Part shown: positions 11,666 through 19,650 of the stretch, piece after piece
Layout of the letters: each line of letters opens with the position of its first letter
Position numbering within the stretch: the stretch's first letter is position 1
Assembly: GCA_016716505.1 (NCBI GenBank)
Contig: JADJWF010000001.1
Coordinates: 124,001 to 188,000, forward strand
Origin: Verrucomicrobiota bacterium
GTDB taxonomy: Bacteria > Verrucomicrobiota > Verrucomicrobiia > Limisphaerales > J093
Direction: 5' to 3'
Length of the DNA stretch: 64,000 bases
Position numbers and translations under genes: made by a program
Notes under the pieces: generated by a model
Seen by the model: the letters and a program-made list of their open reading frames with translations, nothing else
The model's database searches: none
Told to the model about the DNA's origin: nothing

Positions 11666-12451
11666 CTACAGGTTGAACTCGGGCCCGAGGTAGATCTCCC
11701 GGGCCTTCGGATCGTTCACGAGAAACTCGCCGGGACCTTCGCACAGCACTTCGCCCTTGTGGATGACGTACGCGCGATCCACGAGTTTGAGCGTTTCCCG
11801 CACGTTGTGGTCGGTGATGAGAATGCCCAGCCCGCGATCCCGCAGCCGGCGGACGATCTTCTGCACCTCATAGACGGCGATCGGGTCAATGCCGCTGAAC
11901 GGCTCGTCCAACAACATCAGCTTGGGACTGGTCACGAGCGCGCGGGTGATTTCGAGGCGCCGCTTTTCCCCGCCACTGAGTTGGTAGGCCTTGCTTTTGG
12001 CCAGCGGGGTCAGGTCCAGTTCGTCCAACAGGTATTGCAGGCGGAGCTTTCGTTCCTCCCGGCTCAGCCGGCAGGTTTCAAGGATGGCCAGCAGGTTTTG
12101 CTCGACCGTGAGTTTGCGGAAGACCGACGGCTCCTGGGTCAGGTAACCAATGCCCAACCGCGCGCGCTGATGCATGGCCAGGCGGGTCAGCGGCCGGCCG
12201 AGGAATGTCACGCTGCCGGCATCGGGCCGCACCAACCCGACGATCATGTTGAAGGTGGTGGTCTTGCCCGCCCCATTGGGTCCGAGCAGGCCGACGACCT
12301 CACCCGCGTTGACGTGGATGGAGACGCCGTTCACGACGCGCCGACCCCGGTACTCCTTGACGAGGCCCTCGGTGGCGAGGAGCTGCGGTTCGGCGGCGGT
12401 CGCGATGGCGGGTGCCGGCGCCGGTGCGGCGGGCTGGGTTTCGGCACTCAT
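11666..12451 (-). CDS. lptB: LPS export ABC transporter ATP-binding protein LptB
   Basis: Cytoplasmic ATPase of the LptB2FGC complex that extracts lipopolysaccharide from the inner membrane. The 261-residue protein has an alanine/proline-rich lead of about 25 residues and then the ABC domain: Walker A GPNGAGKTT, the Q-loop with GYLTQEPSVFRKLTVEQN, the signature LSGGEKRRLEI and Walker B LMLLDEPFSGIDP, with ITDHNVRETL for the switch His. The combination GYLTQEPSVFRKL and LSGGERRR-like signature is characteristic of LptB. ATG 12451 is chosen over an upstream alternative start because the residues added upstream (GCPSPN) are not family-like. lptA and lptC, often adjacent, are not seen here. Confidence 0.94.
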   Translation of the reverse strand: MSAETQPAAPAPAPAIATAAEPQLLATEGLVKEYRGRRVVNGVSIHVNAGEVVGLLGPNGAGKTTTFNMIVGLVRPDAGSVTFLGRPLTRLAMHQRARLGIGYLTQEPSVFRKLTVEQNLLAILETCRLSREERKLRLQYLLDELDLTPLAKSKAYQLSGGEKRRLEITRALVTSPKLMLLDEPFSGIDPIAVYEVQKIVRRLRDRGLGILITDHNVRETLKLVDRAYVIHKGEVLCEGPGEFLVNDPKAREIYLGPEFNL

Positions 12452-12677
12452 GTTGGGTGAGGGACAACCCAAATCAACCAGCCGGACGCCGCCCGGCCAT
12501 CAATCTTCTGGGCGAGGCAAACCACGCGCGGTTGCTATCATGTCGCCGGGGGCGGGTAAAACCGATTTCGAGCGTGCGGCTGTCCGGGCGCAACGGAGCG
12601 GTTCAGGGCACCGCTGAGAAGCGCTGCCGTGCGAAGACCAACGACGGGTCAGCCGCCTCCCCCTCCGACCGACGGAG

Positions 12678-13334
12678 TCACGGCCGCCAGCGCAGGGCAG
12701 GGTGGTTGGTACGGGCCTTGCCGGTCGCCGAGTCCCAGTAGTCCGCCTGCCGGAAACGCGCGGCGTGGCCATCGAGAAAAACAAACTGCGCCCCGCCGCC
12801 GTGCAGGTTCGTATGCACGTAGTTCCAGTAGCCGACAGCCGGCAAGTTCTTGGAGTCGAAGAGCCAGACCAAGTTCGGGAGGCCGTCCAGATGGCTCAGT
12901 TTGACCGGACGATTGTCTTCGGCCGTGCCGTTGATGTGTTCGTTGAGGCAGTAGTGGAAGAGGTTTCGCCCGTTGCTGCGCCGGGGGTTCGCGGGACAGA
13001 TGAAGATCGAGCGACCCGGTTCGATGGCGGCATTGGTTCGCCACGGTTGGTCGTGGTACCGCGGCAGTCCCAGTTGCCGCGGCAGCAACACGTACCAGCC
13101 GGTATTCGTCGCGCTGTCCGAGGGATTGGGCGTGCCTTCGGGCGGCAGGAAATCCTCGTGGTCGGACGCATAGAGCTGCGTGGCCAGGCCCCACTGGCGC
13201 AGGTTGTTCAGGCAGGCAACATCGCGCACGCGGAGCTTCGCCCGGCTCAAGGCAGGCAGGAGCAGGCTGGCGAGGGTCGCGATCACTGCCACCACAACCA
13301 GTAGCTCGAGCAATGTGAATGCCGCGCGCTTCAT
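12678..13334 (-). CDS. Type II secretion/pseudopilin-like protein (prepilin-type N-terminus)
   Basis: A 218-residue exported protein starting with a class III signal peptide: two basic residues, then AFTLLELLVVVAVIATLASLLLPALSRAK, read here as the prepilin peptidase site (before F) and the hydrophobic spine of a type IV pilin-like helix. The rest is globular, with CLNNLRQWGLATQLYASDHEDFLPP, a pattern shared by the abundant PVC-phylum pseudopilin-like proteins. It ends with FVFLDGHAARF, the His-rich end typical of these proteins. Two others occur at 32.5 and 41.0 kb. Function of this expanded family is not known; a role in secretion is inferred only from the N-terminus. Confidence 0.88.
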   Translation of the reverse strand: MKRAAFTLLELLVVVAVIATLASLLLPALSRAKLRVRDVACLNNLRQWGLATQLYASDHEDFLPPEGTPNPSDSATNTGWYVLLPRQLGLPRYHDQPWRTNAAIEPGRSIFICPANPRRSNGRNLFHYCLNEHINGTAEDNRPVKLSHLDGLPNLVWLFDSKNLPAVGYWNYVHTNLHGGGAQFVFLDGHAARFRQADYWDSATGKARTNHPALRWRP

Positions 13335-13412
13335 GGCCCGGATGACCGGGCCGGTTTAGTTCACGCTGCGGGCCGAGGCAATCTCCAACGCGGCGCTCCC
13401 GTCACCGTGCGA

Positions 13413-16136
13413 TCAGTCATCGTCGTCATCGCCGCCCCGGGCGGTAATCGCCCAGTCCGGATAGGGGTCCTTGGTGCCGCGCATGGCGCGCCACAGGATC
13501 CGGTTCAGCGTGTCCTCGGGCGCGCGGTCCACCTGGCGGAAGTTCATGCGCGACGACGCGAGGGCGTCCCGCCGGAGTTGCGGGTCGGCGATGGCCCTGG
13601 GATCGGGATTCATCTCGTCCAGCGGCACGTTGTTTGGCACCGCCGTGAAGGGCGTGAAGTCCGGCGTGTCGGTGAAGCAGTCGAACATCGGCGTCGCGCT
13701 CGCGTCGAAGGCGTTCATCGGCGGCAGGCCGAGGATCTGCTCGATCGTGCGCAGCACGCTCGTCGTGTTGTACTGCGTGCTGATGACGGCCCCGCGTCTG
13801 GCGTACGGGCTCGCGATGTACGCCGTCGTCCGGTAACCGCTGACGTGATCAAAGCCCGCCTGCGGGTCGTCTTCGATGCCGATGATCGCCATGTCCTTCC
13901 AGAAACGCGAGTGGCTCAACGCCTCGACGATCCGGCCGAACGCGAGGTCGTTGTCCGCGACCGTGGCGGCGGGGGTCGGGCAGTTGCGGCTGGTGCCGCT
14001 GGTGTGGTCCTGCGGCAGGCAAATGATCACCAGTTGCGGGTATTCCCCCCGGGCCTCGAACTCCTTCAACTCACGAATGATGAAATCCGCCCGGTACTGG
14101 TCCGGGACGGACATCTCCCAGCCCACGTAGTTGGTCGGTGAGAAGGGCGCGATGGTGGGGATCATCGGGTAGCTTTCGAAGATCACTTCGTTGCTCTCGC
14201 CCTTCCACGTGCGGTAACAGGCCAGGAAGTCGGGGGTGCCCTTGCGCCCATCGCGCCAGCGGACGTTCGGGGCCATGAACTCGCCGTAGTTGCGGATGCT
14301 GATTTTGTTCCGCAGCGCATTGTCCCAGATGAAGCCGGCGGGCGAATAGGCGAGCGCATCATCCTCGTCCTCGCCCATGCCGTCGGGGTAGCTGCGCGGC
14401 CACCCGGCAAAAGACTTTTCCAGATAGTCCGTGCCAAAGGCGGTGGTGCTCCACTGGTGACCATCGGCGCTGAGGATTCCGGCGCAATAGGTGTTGTCCA
14501 GGAGCACAAACTCCCGCACCAGCTTGTGTTGGTTGGGGGTGACGTGCTCCCCGAAGATGCACAGTCGCGGGTCGCCCTTGCCTTTGCCCAGCGCGCCGAG
14601 CACCTGATCGTACGTGCGGTTCTCTTTGATCACGTACACCACGTGCTTGATGAGGCTCGGTTCGCCAATGCGCTCGGGGATCGCCCGCGGGCGCTGACCA
14701 CGCCGGGGCGGCTTCAGCGACTCCGCGATGCGCTCCTGACGCAGATTGTCGTACACCGTCTGCGACAACCGGGCCAGGTCGCGTGGACGCGGCAGCGGCA
14801 CGAGCGAAACCGAGCCGTGGTAATGGTGCGAGTTGAAGCCTTCGGCGCCCGGGGCAGCGCCCGTCTCGCGATAGGGTTTCGGTTGAAGCGGGTGTCCCTT
14901 GATGTTGGCGACACAAAGCTGTTGGCGGGGCGCGTCCAGCACCAAGGCGCCCGGAAACCACCCCACCGGGAAGAGACCGCGCATCTTCGAGCGCTGGCGG
15001 GTCGGCGAGAAGTCCACCACCGCGATGGCGTTTTGTGTCCCGTTGGCGACGTAGAGCGTTTTGCCGTTGGCCGAGAAGGCCAGCGCGTTCGGCGATGCCG
15101 CGAGCAGATCGCTGGGCTTGGGCTTTACCCAGATCGTTTCCGCCACCCGGTCGGTCCGGGTGTCAATCACGCTGAGATTGTCCGCCGCTGCGTTGGCGCA
15201 AACCAGCCAACGGCGATCCGGGGAGAGCGCGAGGGCGGAGGCGTGAAGGCCGGTCAGGATGTCGAAATCCGGCCGCGCCGCTCGCTCGTTCACGTTCAAG
15301 TGAACGACGGTGACGGATCCCTCGCTGGCAATGTGCATCACCGGATCCACCCGCACCTGGGTGCCGCGACCGGCAGGACCAACCAAGTCGCCCGAACCCG
15401 GCCGTCTTCCGCCCCAATTGCTCACATACGCCTTGTCGCCCAGCAGCACCACATCGTACGGCGCGACGCCCACCGCGAAGGTGCGCAGCACGCGGCCGGT
15501 GGCGGCGTCCAGTTCAAGGAGCGTGTTGGAGAGATTGCCGCACACGTAGAGGCGGGAGCCGTCCGGCGAGAGGGCCAGGCCGGCGGGGATTTCTTCCTTG
15601 CGCCGCGGCGCATTGGCCGGCGGCAGCGGCAGCGAATGCGAGGGCGAGACCGAGCCGTTGGCGTCCACCAAGAACACCTTGATGCTCCCGTTCACGTTGC
15701 TCAGGAAGATGCGCCGCCCGTCCGGCGAGAAAATGACGCCGGTGTAGCTCACCTGCCCTTTGGTATCCGGTTGCAGGATGTTGTCGGACGCCATCGGCGG
15801 CAGCGGTTCGTTCTGTTTCTCCGAAGGAAGTTGGACGCGCTGCAGGATTGCCCCGGTCGCCGGATCGAGCACGATGAGTTCGCTCGTTTTACCGGAAACG
15901 ACCAGCCGGCGTCCATCGGGTGAGAGCGCCATCGCCTGTGGCCGCAGACCGGCGAGATCGGTCTGTTTCCCCAGCGGCGTAACGACCTGATTTACGGGCA
16001 GGACCGTGCGGTTGCCGTCCTTGCGACCGACAGTTTCGGCGTCGGTGGCGAGGGCCGGCAATGCGGTCACCAGGAGAACGGCGAGCAGAGGTCGTAGGGC
16101 TGTCCGCACCGACAAGCCACGGCAAACAGATTTCAC
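13413..16136 (-). CDS. Exported YncE-like beta-propeller/alkaline phosphatase-type phosphoesterase
   Basis: A 907-residue exported protein with a signal peptide at residues 1-30. Residues about 60-430 are a seven-bladed YncE-like beta-propeller, seen as repeated ALSPDGRRLVV, IFSPDGRRIFL and ALSPDGSRLYV units. Residues about 490-890 are a phosphoesterase domain of the PLC/acid phosphatase type, beginning HVVYVIKENRTYDQVLG and later giving AIIGIEDDPQAGFDHVSGYR. The two-domain architecture is common in Verrucomicrobia and Acidobacteria, but the physiological substrate is unknown. The C-terminal residues GGDDDDD form an acidic tail. It is transcribed toward the lptB block, downstream of a DUF1080 gene. 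Confidence 0.88.
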   Translation of the reverse strand: MKSVCRGLSVRTALRPLLAVLLVTALPALATDAETVGRKDGNRTVLPVNQVVTPLGKQTDLAGLRPQAMALSPDGRRLVVSGKTSELIVLDPATGAILQRVQLPSEKQNEPLPPMASDNILQPDTKGQVSYTGVIFSPDGRRIFLSNVNGSIKVFLVDANGSVSPSHSLPLPPANAPRRKEEIPAGLALSPDGSRLYVCGNLSNTLLELDAATGRVLRTFAVGVAPYDVVLLGDKAYVSNWGGRRPGSGDLVGPAGRGTQVRVDPVMHIASEGSVTVVHLNVNERAARPDFDILTGLHASALALSPDRRWLVCANAAADNLSVIDTRTDRVAETIWVKPKPSDLLAASPNALAFSANGKTLYVANGTQNAIAVVDFSPTRQRSKMRGLFPVGWFPGALVLDAPRQQLCVANIKGHPLQPKPYRETGAAPGAEGFNSHHYHGSVSLVPLPRPRDLARLSQTVYDNLRQERIAESLKPPRRGQRPRAIPERIGEPSLIKHVVYVIKENRTYDQVLGALGKGKGDPRLCIFGEHVTPNQHKLVREFVLLDNTYCAGILSADGHQWSTTAFGTDYLEKSFAGWPRSYPDGMGEDEDDALAYSPAGFIWDNALRNKISIRNYGEFMAPNVRWRDGRKGTPDFLACYRTWKGESNEVIFESYPMIPTIAPFSPTNYVGWEMSVPDQYRADFIIRELKEFEARGEYPQLVIICLPQDHTSGTSRNCPTPAATVADNDLAFGRIVEALSHSRFWKDMAIIGIEDDPQAGFDHVSGYRTTAYIASPYARRGAVISTQYNTTSVLRTIEQILGLPPMNAFDASATPMFDCFTDTPDFTPFTAVPNNVPLDEMNPDPRAIADPQLRRDALASSRMNFRQVDRAPEDTLNRILWRAMRGTKDPYPDWAITARGGDDDDD

Positions 16137-16193
16137 ACGGCGAGTCTAAGGAGGCGCCCCCCCGCGGCAAGCCGTCGCCGTGAAAATTCGCGG

Positions 16194-16919
16194 TTACGAT
16201 TGGCGAGGTCCACCCGGCTTCGTCCGCACCTTCAGGTTCCGAAACGCCACTTCGCCGCCGTGGTCCTGCAACAGGAGATGGCCGCGGACTTTGGTACCGA
16301 AGCCGGCGAGACCCTTGAATTTGCTCCGCGCCACCGCTGCTTTGACCTCCGGTGAACCGAGTTGGTAGGTCAACACGCAGACGCCGTTCAGCCAATGCTC
16401 CACCCGGTCACCTGCCACCACGATGCGCGATTGATTCACTTCGCCCGCTGGTTTCGGCGCCTCGAGGGCTTGGAGCGGCAGGACGTCGTAAAATGTTGCC
16501 GTGCGATGGAGGTCGTTCGTGCGGGCCGGTCGGGCACCGTCGTCGAGCAATTGGTATTCGTGGCCGATGGCCCCGGGCCGCCCGCCCACCACGAAGTATT
16601 TCAGACCGCTGTTCGCACCGGCCCCGATCTGCCAGTCGAACACCAACTCGAACTCATCGAACTCCGCCTCCGTGATGATGTCGCCGCCGGGGCCGCGCCG
16701 CTTGAGCCAGCCGTCTTCGACGATCCAGCCGGTCCGCGGAAACTCCTTCTTCCCGAAGCCCCGCCATCCCTGGGTGGTCTGCCCGTCGAACAGGAGCTGC
16801 CAGCCGGCCTCCCGCTCAGCGTCCGAGAGCGTATTGGGTGGGCATTCGCTGGCAGGGCAGCGGACGACCGTCAGGAAGCCCACGAGCAGCGAGGCGACGC
16901 AGCAGAAGGGTACATTCAT
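16194..16919 (-). CDS. DUF1080 (3-keto-disaccharide hydrolase-type) secreted protein
   Basis: A 241-residue exported protein with a signal peptide (MNVPFCCVASLLVGFLTVV) and a DUF1080 beta-sandwich. Family signposts are LLFDGQTTQGWRGF, GWIVEDGWLKRRG, FELVFDWQIGAGANSGLKYF, GHEYQLLDD and VEHWLNGV. DUF1080 proteins are concanavalin-like domains; some hydrolyse 3-keto-glycosides made by Gfo/Idh/MocA oxidoreductases, which fits the oxidoreductase genes in this window, but that activity is inferred here. ATG 16919 is chosen because the open frame upstream lacks family sequence. It lies just downstream of a truncated GH2 remnant. Confidence 0.88.
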   Translation of the reverse strand: MNVPFCCVASLLVGFLTVVRCPASECPPNTLSDAEREAGWQLLFDGQTTQGWRGFGKKEFPRTGWIVEDGWLKRRGPGGDIITEAEFDEFELVFDWQIGAGANSGLKYFVVGGRPGAIGHEYQLLDDGARPARTNDLHRTATFYDVLPLQALEAPKPAGEVNQSRIVVAGDRVEHWLNGVCVLTYQLGSPEVKAAVARSKFKGLAGFGTKVRGHLLLQDHGGEVAFRNLKVRTKPGGPRQS

Positions 16920-16951
16920 GGGCGGGTTGTAGCGGCAGGTCACCGGCACGG

Positions 16952-17383
16952 TCAAACAACTTGCAGCGAAGGATGGCCCGACGTCCGGCATGGGAGGCAG
17001 TACCGGCGATTGGCCAATTGCCGCATGTCCTTCCACGGCTCCACGCTCCGCATCTGCAAGCGCCCGGCCATCCCCGTCAGCGTCATCGTCGTCTCGGCAC
17101 GCAGCTTGGCCGCCAGCTTCAGCTCGCCCCGATCCCCTTGGCGACGCGCCGCCAAGTCTGCCTCCGTCCATCCCAGCTTCGCCAATCCGGGCACTGGGAC
17201 GGTGTGCTCATAGATCTGTGGAATGTCCTCCGGAGCCTTGCCGTCGGCGATCTGCCAGACGCCATCCAGAGAATGCGTAAGGCGGGCGGCCGCCGCGTTC
17301 ACAGTCGCGCAATGCATCACCAGTCCGCCCGCGAGCCAAAACGAAATGGAACGCATCCAGAACATGGGGTGGCGTCTCATCAT
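16952..17383 (-). pseudogene. GH2-type glycosidase N-terminus fused to a transposase C-terminal fragment
   Basis: A 143-codon frame that appears to be two broken genes joined. It starts with a signal peptide and a glycoside hydrolase family 2-like sugar-binding start (SLDGVWQIADGK, then HTVPVPG). From about LAKLGWTEADLAARR it changes to the C-terminal part of an IS200-like/Y1 transposase, where KLAAKLRAETTMTLTGMAGRLQM is expected near the end (normally ...MTLKWIAxRLQMG). The last 35 codons match neither. It is too short to be an active enzyme. The family assignments rest on remembered family patterns, so the exact junction is uncertain. Confidence 0.6.
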
Positions 17384-17460
17384 GGTGTCATTGGGTTCTT
17401 TGGTTCACCTGGCGCGATACAGGCTGATCGCCAAGCGCGAATGCTCACGGTGGCTCACTG

Positions 17461-19650
17461 TCATTGTCCGAACTTGCTGCCGCTGGGCGGGCGTGGCGGC
17501 GCCTTGCCGATGCGACCGGGTTGCCACTCGCGCGCGATGTGGATGTCGTTCGCGACCTGTTCCGCCAGCTTGGGAATGTCCACCACGCCGACCCGGTTGT
17601 AGAGCAGCGGCTGCCGGTATTGCCGGGTGTAGGCGGAGGCGTAATCCCGCCAATGGCCCAACGCGGCCTCGAGATGTCTGACCGCCTTCACCTGATGCGC
17701 AGCCTGCCGGCTGGCATCGAAGAGGGCAAGTTCGCTGGCCCCTTCGATTTTGGCCGCGTAGTAAAGACCGAGAAACGCAAATGCCTCCATGTCGCCCAAG
17801 GTGTGCCGCAGCTCCTTGTTCGCGCCCTGACGCGGGCGGAGTTCCGCCACGACACGCAAGGCAGCAGTGGCGTGTTCCCGAAGCCTCGCCGCCACTTCCG
17901 GCGGCGTGAGGCCATCCATCGGCCTGCCCGCCTCCAACCGCTCCCGCCACTCGCGGATGGTGAGGGTGCCGCTTTCGGGCATGCCCTCGCCCTCGATGAA
18001 ATGGCGCACGGTGTAAAAACCCTGGTGACGCGGATGACTGAGGCAGGCTTCTGGAAACCAGCGCAGGTCAATGTTGCCCCAGAAGAAGCGCGTGACCTCG
18101 GGGATGACTCGGGAAGCCGCGCTCCAACCGGCGAGGAGTTGCTCCGCCCGCACTTCGGGAAAGCGCGCCGCCAGAGTGCGGCGGAAAAACTCGTCGCTCA
18201 AGGTCGGGTCGTAGCTGAGTCGTCCCCAGAGGAGGAAGCTGAACCACTGCTTTCTCATCACGAGCTGGCGCGGGGTTTCGGGCTCGAGGTCCATGGCCTC
18301 GCGCCCCCAGCAATAGCCGTCCGGTCCCATGTAAAAGCCCGCCACCTTGTCCGGCCCGGGCATCGCGGTGATGAAGTCGCGCGCGAAGGCGGGATCACCC
18401 CAGCGGAAGCTGTAGATGTCATCGTTGCGAACGGTGAGCCAGGAGCGGCGCGCGGGGGACAATTCCGGCAACAAGGGTTTGATGAACGGCGGATTGGTCA
18501 TGCCATACATGTGGGCCACGGCGTATTTGTAGCTGAAGTCAAAAGGCCCCGGGTAATCCTTCCAGCGCTGCATCACCCGATCCAGCCCCGTCATGTGAAA
18601 GCGATGAATCAGGCGGAACGGCCGGTCCGGTTGTTCCTTGAGCGCGTCGCGGACGCCCTCGCCGTAGGTCTGCCAGAGCCATTCCTCCTTGTCGAGGTCG
18701 CCCAGCATCTGACCCATGTGTTCGCCTGCCGTGATGCCGATACCCGCCAGCAGCGGATAAGTCCGCACCAATTCCCGGACGCTGGCGCGGAAGTAACGCA
18801 CCAGGTTCTCGTCGGGCTTGGCGCGCCGAAGACCATGCTTGCCCTCCTCGCTGAACAGGAAGGTGTTCCAGGTAAACCAATACACCTCGATGCCGCGATC
18901 CGCCGCCATTTGCAGGACCTCGCGCCAGAAGGCGATTTTCTCCTCAATGGTCATGCGCCTGACCACTTCGGCGCCGTCGAGGAACTCCGGTCGGAACATT
19001 CGCTCGCCGCTGAACGGGAAGGTTTCGTCGAAGCAGTCGCGGCGGCCGCGGAGCACGTCGTTCAACGCCACGTCCGGATACTCCGGCACCTTCACTAGGC
19101 TGGGAAAGGGGTTGAGATTCCAAAGGGAAAGGACGTTGAACCGGTGCCGGGCCATCTCGTCCAGGAACTCGCGCCAGAAGTCGCGACTCCACATCTCGGG
19201 AATGTTGGCCTGCGCGGCGTCGCTGTTGTCCGAGTAGCTCGGCGTGCGCAGATCAAGCGGGATGTTGAACTTGATGCCGCGCCGGGCGATGAACGGCTGA
19301 CGCCGTTCGGAGGTCAGGGCCTCGAGCGTCCCGAGTCGAATCGCCTCCGCCACCTCCAATCCTCCATACATCGCGCCGGCCGCGTCGCCGCCCCGGACCA
19401 CGACTGCGCCGTTGGTGGCGCGCTCGATCTGATAGGACTGGGGATCGAGTCGCGTCGGCGCGATCTCGATCAGGACGGCTGGCGGCGCGGGTGATGCCAC
19501 TGCGGCCCGACGGATTTCCTTCGCGGCAAATTCCAAAGCCGGAATGTTGCCGTCATAAGTCAGCGTGGTCGGCGCGGCGGCTGGGATGGAGAGGTTAAAC
19601 CCGCCGCTCAACGCGACGACAACGACCACGGCGCGGAGGAACGAGTTCAT
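17461..19650 (-). CDS. Secreted glycosidase-like protein, alpha-glucuronidase-type architecture (paralogue 2)
   Basis: A 729-residue protein with a signal peptide (residues 1-26), a small N-terminal domain of the kind found before several glycosidase barrels (ALEFAAKEIRRAA; GAMYGGLEVAEAIR) and a long TIM-barrel-like region. Landmarks are RRGIKFNIPLD, ARHRFNVLSLWNLNPF, GIGITAGEHMG, VRNDDIYSFRWGDP and QWFSFLLWGRLSYD. The overall plan resembles GH67/GH115/GH20-type enzymes, but family and catalytic acids cannot be fixed by eye. ATG 19650 overlaps the TGA of the upstream paralogue (ATGA), so the two are probably translationally coupled. The upstream open frame is non-family sequence. The C-terminus is basic and proline-rich. 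Confidence 0.75.
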   Translation of the reverse strand: MNSFLRAVVVVVALSGGFNLSIPAAAPTTLTYDGNIPALEFAAKEIRRAAVASPAPPAVLIEIAPTRLDPQSYQIERATNGAVVVRGGDAAGAMYGGLEVAEAIRLGTLEALTSERRQPFIARRGIKFNIPLDLRTPSYSDNSDAAQANIPEMWSRDFWREFLDEMARHRFNVLSLWNLNPFPSLVKVPEYPDVALNDVLRGRRDCFDETFPFSGERMFRPEFLDGAEVVRRMTIEEKIAFWREVLQMAADRGIEVYWFTWNTFLFSEEGKHGLRRAKPDENLVRYFRASVRELVRTYPLLAGIGITAGEHMGQMLGDLDKEEWLWQTYGEGVRDALKEQPDRPFRLIHRFHMTGLDRVMQRWKDYPGPFDFSYKYAVAHMYGMTNPPFIKPLLPELSPARRSWLTVRNDDIYSFRWGDPAFARDFITAMPGPDKVAGFYMGPDGYCWGREAMDLEPETPRQLVMRKQWFSFLLWGRLSYDPTLSDEFFRRTLAARFPEVRAEQLLAGWSAASRVIPEVTRFFWGNIDLRWFPEACLSHPRHQGFYTVRHFIEGEGMPESGTLTIREWRERLEAGRPMDGLTPPEVAARLREHATAALRVVAELRPRQGANKELRHTLGDMEAFAFLGLYYAAKIEGASELALFDASRQAAHQVKAVRHLEAALGHWRDYASAYTRQYRQPLLYNRVGVVDIPKLAEQVANDIHIAREWQPGRIGKAPPRPPSGSKFGQ

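Noticed and set aside
10288..11676. A 462-codon plus-strand frame opposite the AddA-like gene
   Set aside because: Its residues are low-complexity and follow codon-position bias of the real minus-strand gene.
14457..15923. A 488-codon plus-strand frame opposite the propeller-phosphoesterase
   Set aside because: No domain is recognisable, and the opposite strand carries a well-supported protein with signal peptide.
17464..19098. A 544-codon plus-strand frame opposite the glycosidase-like gene
   Set aside because: It is a shadow of the minus-strand gene, with no independent start signal or family motif.
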